DNA of 6,717 nucleotides. Source: Bdellovibrionaceae bacterium UBA2351 (GTDB lineage: Bacteria; Bdellovibrionota; Bdellovibrionia; Bdellovibrionales; Bdellovibrionaceae). The notes below the pieces were generated by a model, which was given only the letters and a program-made list of their open reading frames with translations, did no database searches and had not been told where the DNA came from. The stretch is from contig DDTZ01000113.1 in the NCBI GenBank assembly GCA_002344565.1, forward strand, positions 1-6,717. Reading direction: 5' to 3'. Positions 6,231-6,717 of this stretch are shown here, one piece after another (within the stretch, counting starts at the first letter, position 1; every line of letters begins with the position of its first letter). The translations under genes and the position numbers were made by a program.

Positions 6231-6717
6231 AACTGAATTCACTTACTTTTTTAGATAAAAAGAAAAACAACGAGAAAATTTCAATGATTACATGCTATGA
6301 TTATTCATTTGCGCAGATCATTAACGAAACTGATATCGATTGCATTTTAGTTGGTGATTCAGGTTCTATGTTAATGCATGGATTACCAAATACCGTACAT
6401 GCAGATACGCCCATGATGGCGACTCATATCGCGGCCGTCAGTCGTGGTGCTCCTAAAAAATTTATTGTCGGCGATCTTCCGTTCTTATCTTACCGTAAAT
6501 CATTAACGGCTAATATGAACAACGTAGAAGCCTTGATGAAAGCGGGATCTGAAGCTTTAAAGTTAGAGGGTGCAATTGGGAACTTAAAGTTAGTTTCGCA
6601 CTTAGTTCATTCTGGAGTTCCGATCATGGGTCACCTTGGTCTTACCCCACAATCTGTTCACACGTTGGGAGGACATAAAGTTCAAGGACGTGAAAAAGAG
6701 GCTCAAGTACAGATTCT
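6227..6717 (+). CDS. panB: 3-methyl-2-oxobutanoate hydroxymethyltransferase, 5' part (3' end outside window)
   Basis: PanB transfers a hydroxymethyl group from methylene-tetrahydrofolate to 2-oxoisovalerate, giving ketopantoate, the first committed step to pantothenate. The frame is open from the ATG at 6227 to the window edge, 163 of about 265 usual residues. Conserved motifs in order are ITCYDYSFA (21-29), ILVGDSGSM (40-48), FIVGDLPF (79-86), EALKLEG (109-115) and HLGLTPQSVHTLGGHKVQGR. Asp44, Asp83 and Glu114 match the metal and substrate-binding acids of the TIM-barrel enzyme (E. coli D45, D84, E114); the catalytic Glu near 181 is beyond the edge. The usual GDSLGM is GDSGSM here, a mild deviation. 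It overlaps the preceding reductase gene by ATGA; panC would be a natural next gene, but it is not visible. Confidence 0.96.
   Translation, partial: MKLNSLTFLDKKKNNEKISMITCYDYSFAQIINETDIDCILVGDSGSMLMHGLPNTVHADTPMMATHIAAVSRGAPKKFIVGDLPFLSYRKSLTANMNNVEALMKAGSEALKLEGAIGNLKLVSHLVHSGVPIMGHLGLTPQSVHTLGGHKVQGREKEAQVQI

Noticed and set aside
1..6717. Mobile elements, CRISPR arrays, tRNA or rRNA genes
   Set aside because: No transposase or integrase motifs, no regularly spaced direct repeats and no tRNA-like cloverleaf or rRNA sequence were recognised on either strand.

Overview
The window looks like a chromosomal segment from a Gram-negative bacterium. It carries an RND/TolC efflux pair, an N-terminal lipoprotein signal and several inner-membrane-anchored proteins facing the periplasm. 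Base composition is moderately AT-rich and even across the window, with no sign of recent insertion. The mix of genes (divergent SPFH pair, secreted metallo-lipoprotein, an unrecognised membrane-anchored protein, DUF2520-type gene next to panB) reminds me of the Bdellovibrionota, but that is a weak impression; no rRNA or marker gene is present to confirm it.

Layout. (1) Positions 1-1874, plus strand: the C-terminal third or less of an RND efflux permease, cut by the window edge, followed with a 4-base ATGA overlap by a complete TolC-family outer membrane factor. (2) Positions 1871-5343, minus strand, read right to left: a membrane-anchored protein of unknown function, a predicted zinc metalloprotease lipoprotein (4-base gap), then after 79 bases two SPFH/band 7 membrane proteins in tandem (3-base gap). 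The last of these converges on tolC, and the two stop codons physically overlap. (3) Positions 5344-5498: a 155-base divergent intergenic region that should hold promoters for both flanking genes. (4) Positions 5499-6717, plus strand: a Rossmann-DUF2520 protein, probably a PanG-type ketopantoate reductase, overlapping by ATGA with panB, which runs off the right edge.

How they work together. The RND permease and TolC protein would form two parts of a tripartite efflux pump; the membrane fusion protein is expected upstream, outside the window. The two SPFH proteins probably form a hetero-oligomeric membrane scaffold, in the style of HflK/HflC, but no FtsH or NfeD partner is visible. The metalloprotease and the unknown protein are tightly coupled and both predicted to act at the cell envelope. 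PanB makes ketopantoate from 2-oxoisovalerate, and the DUF2520 protein would reduce it to pantoate, two successive steps of vitamin B5 synthesis. No RNA gene, mobile element, CRISPR array or origin was seen. There is no gene-free stretch longer than 155 bases.
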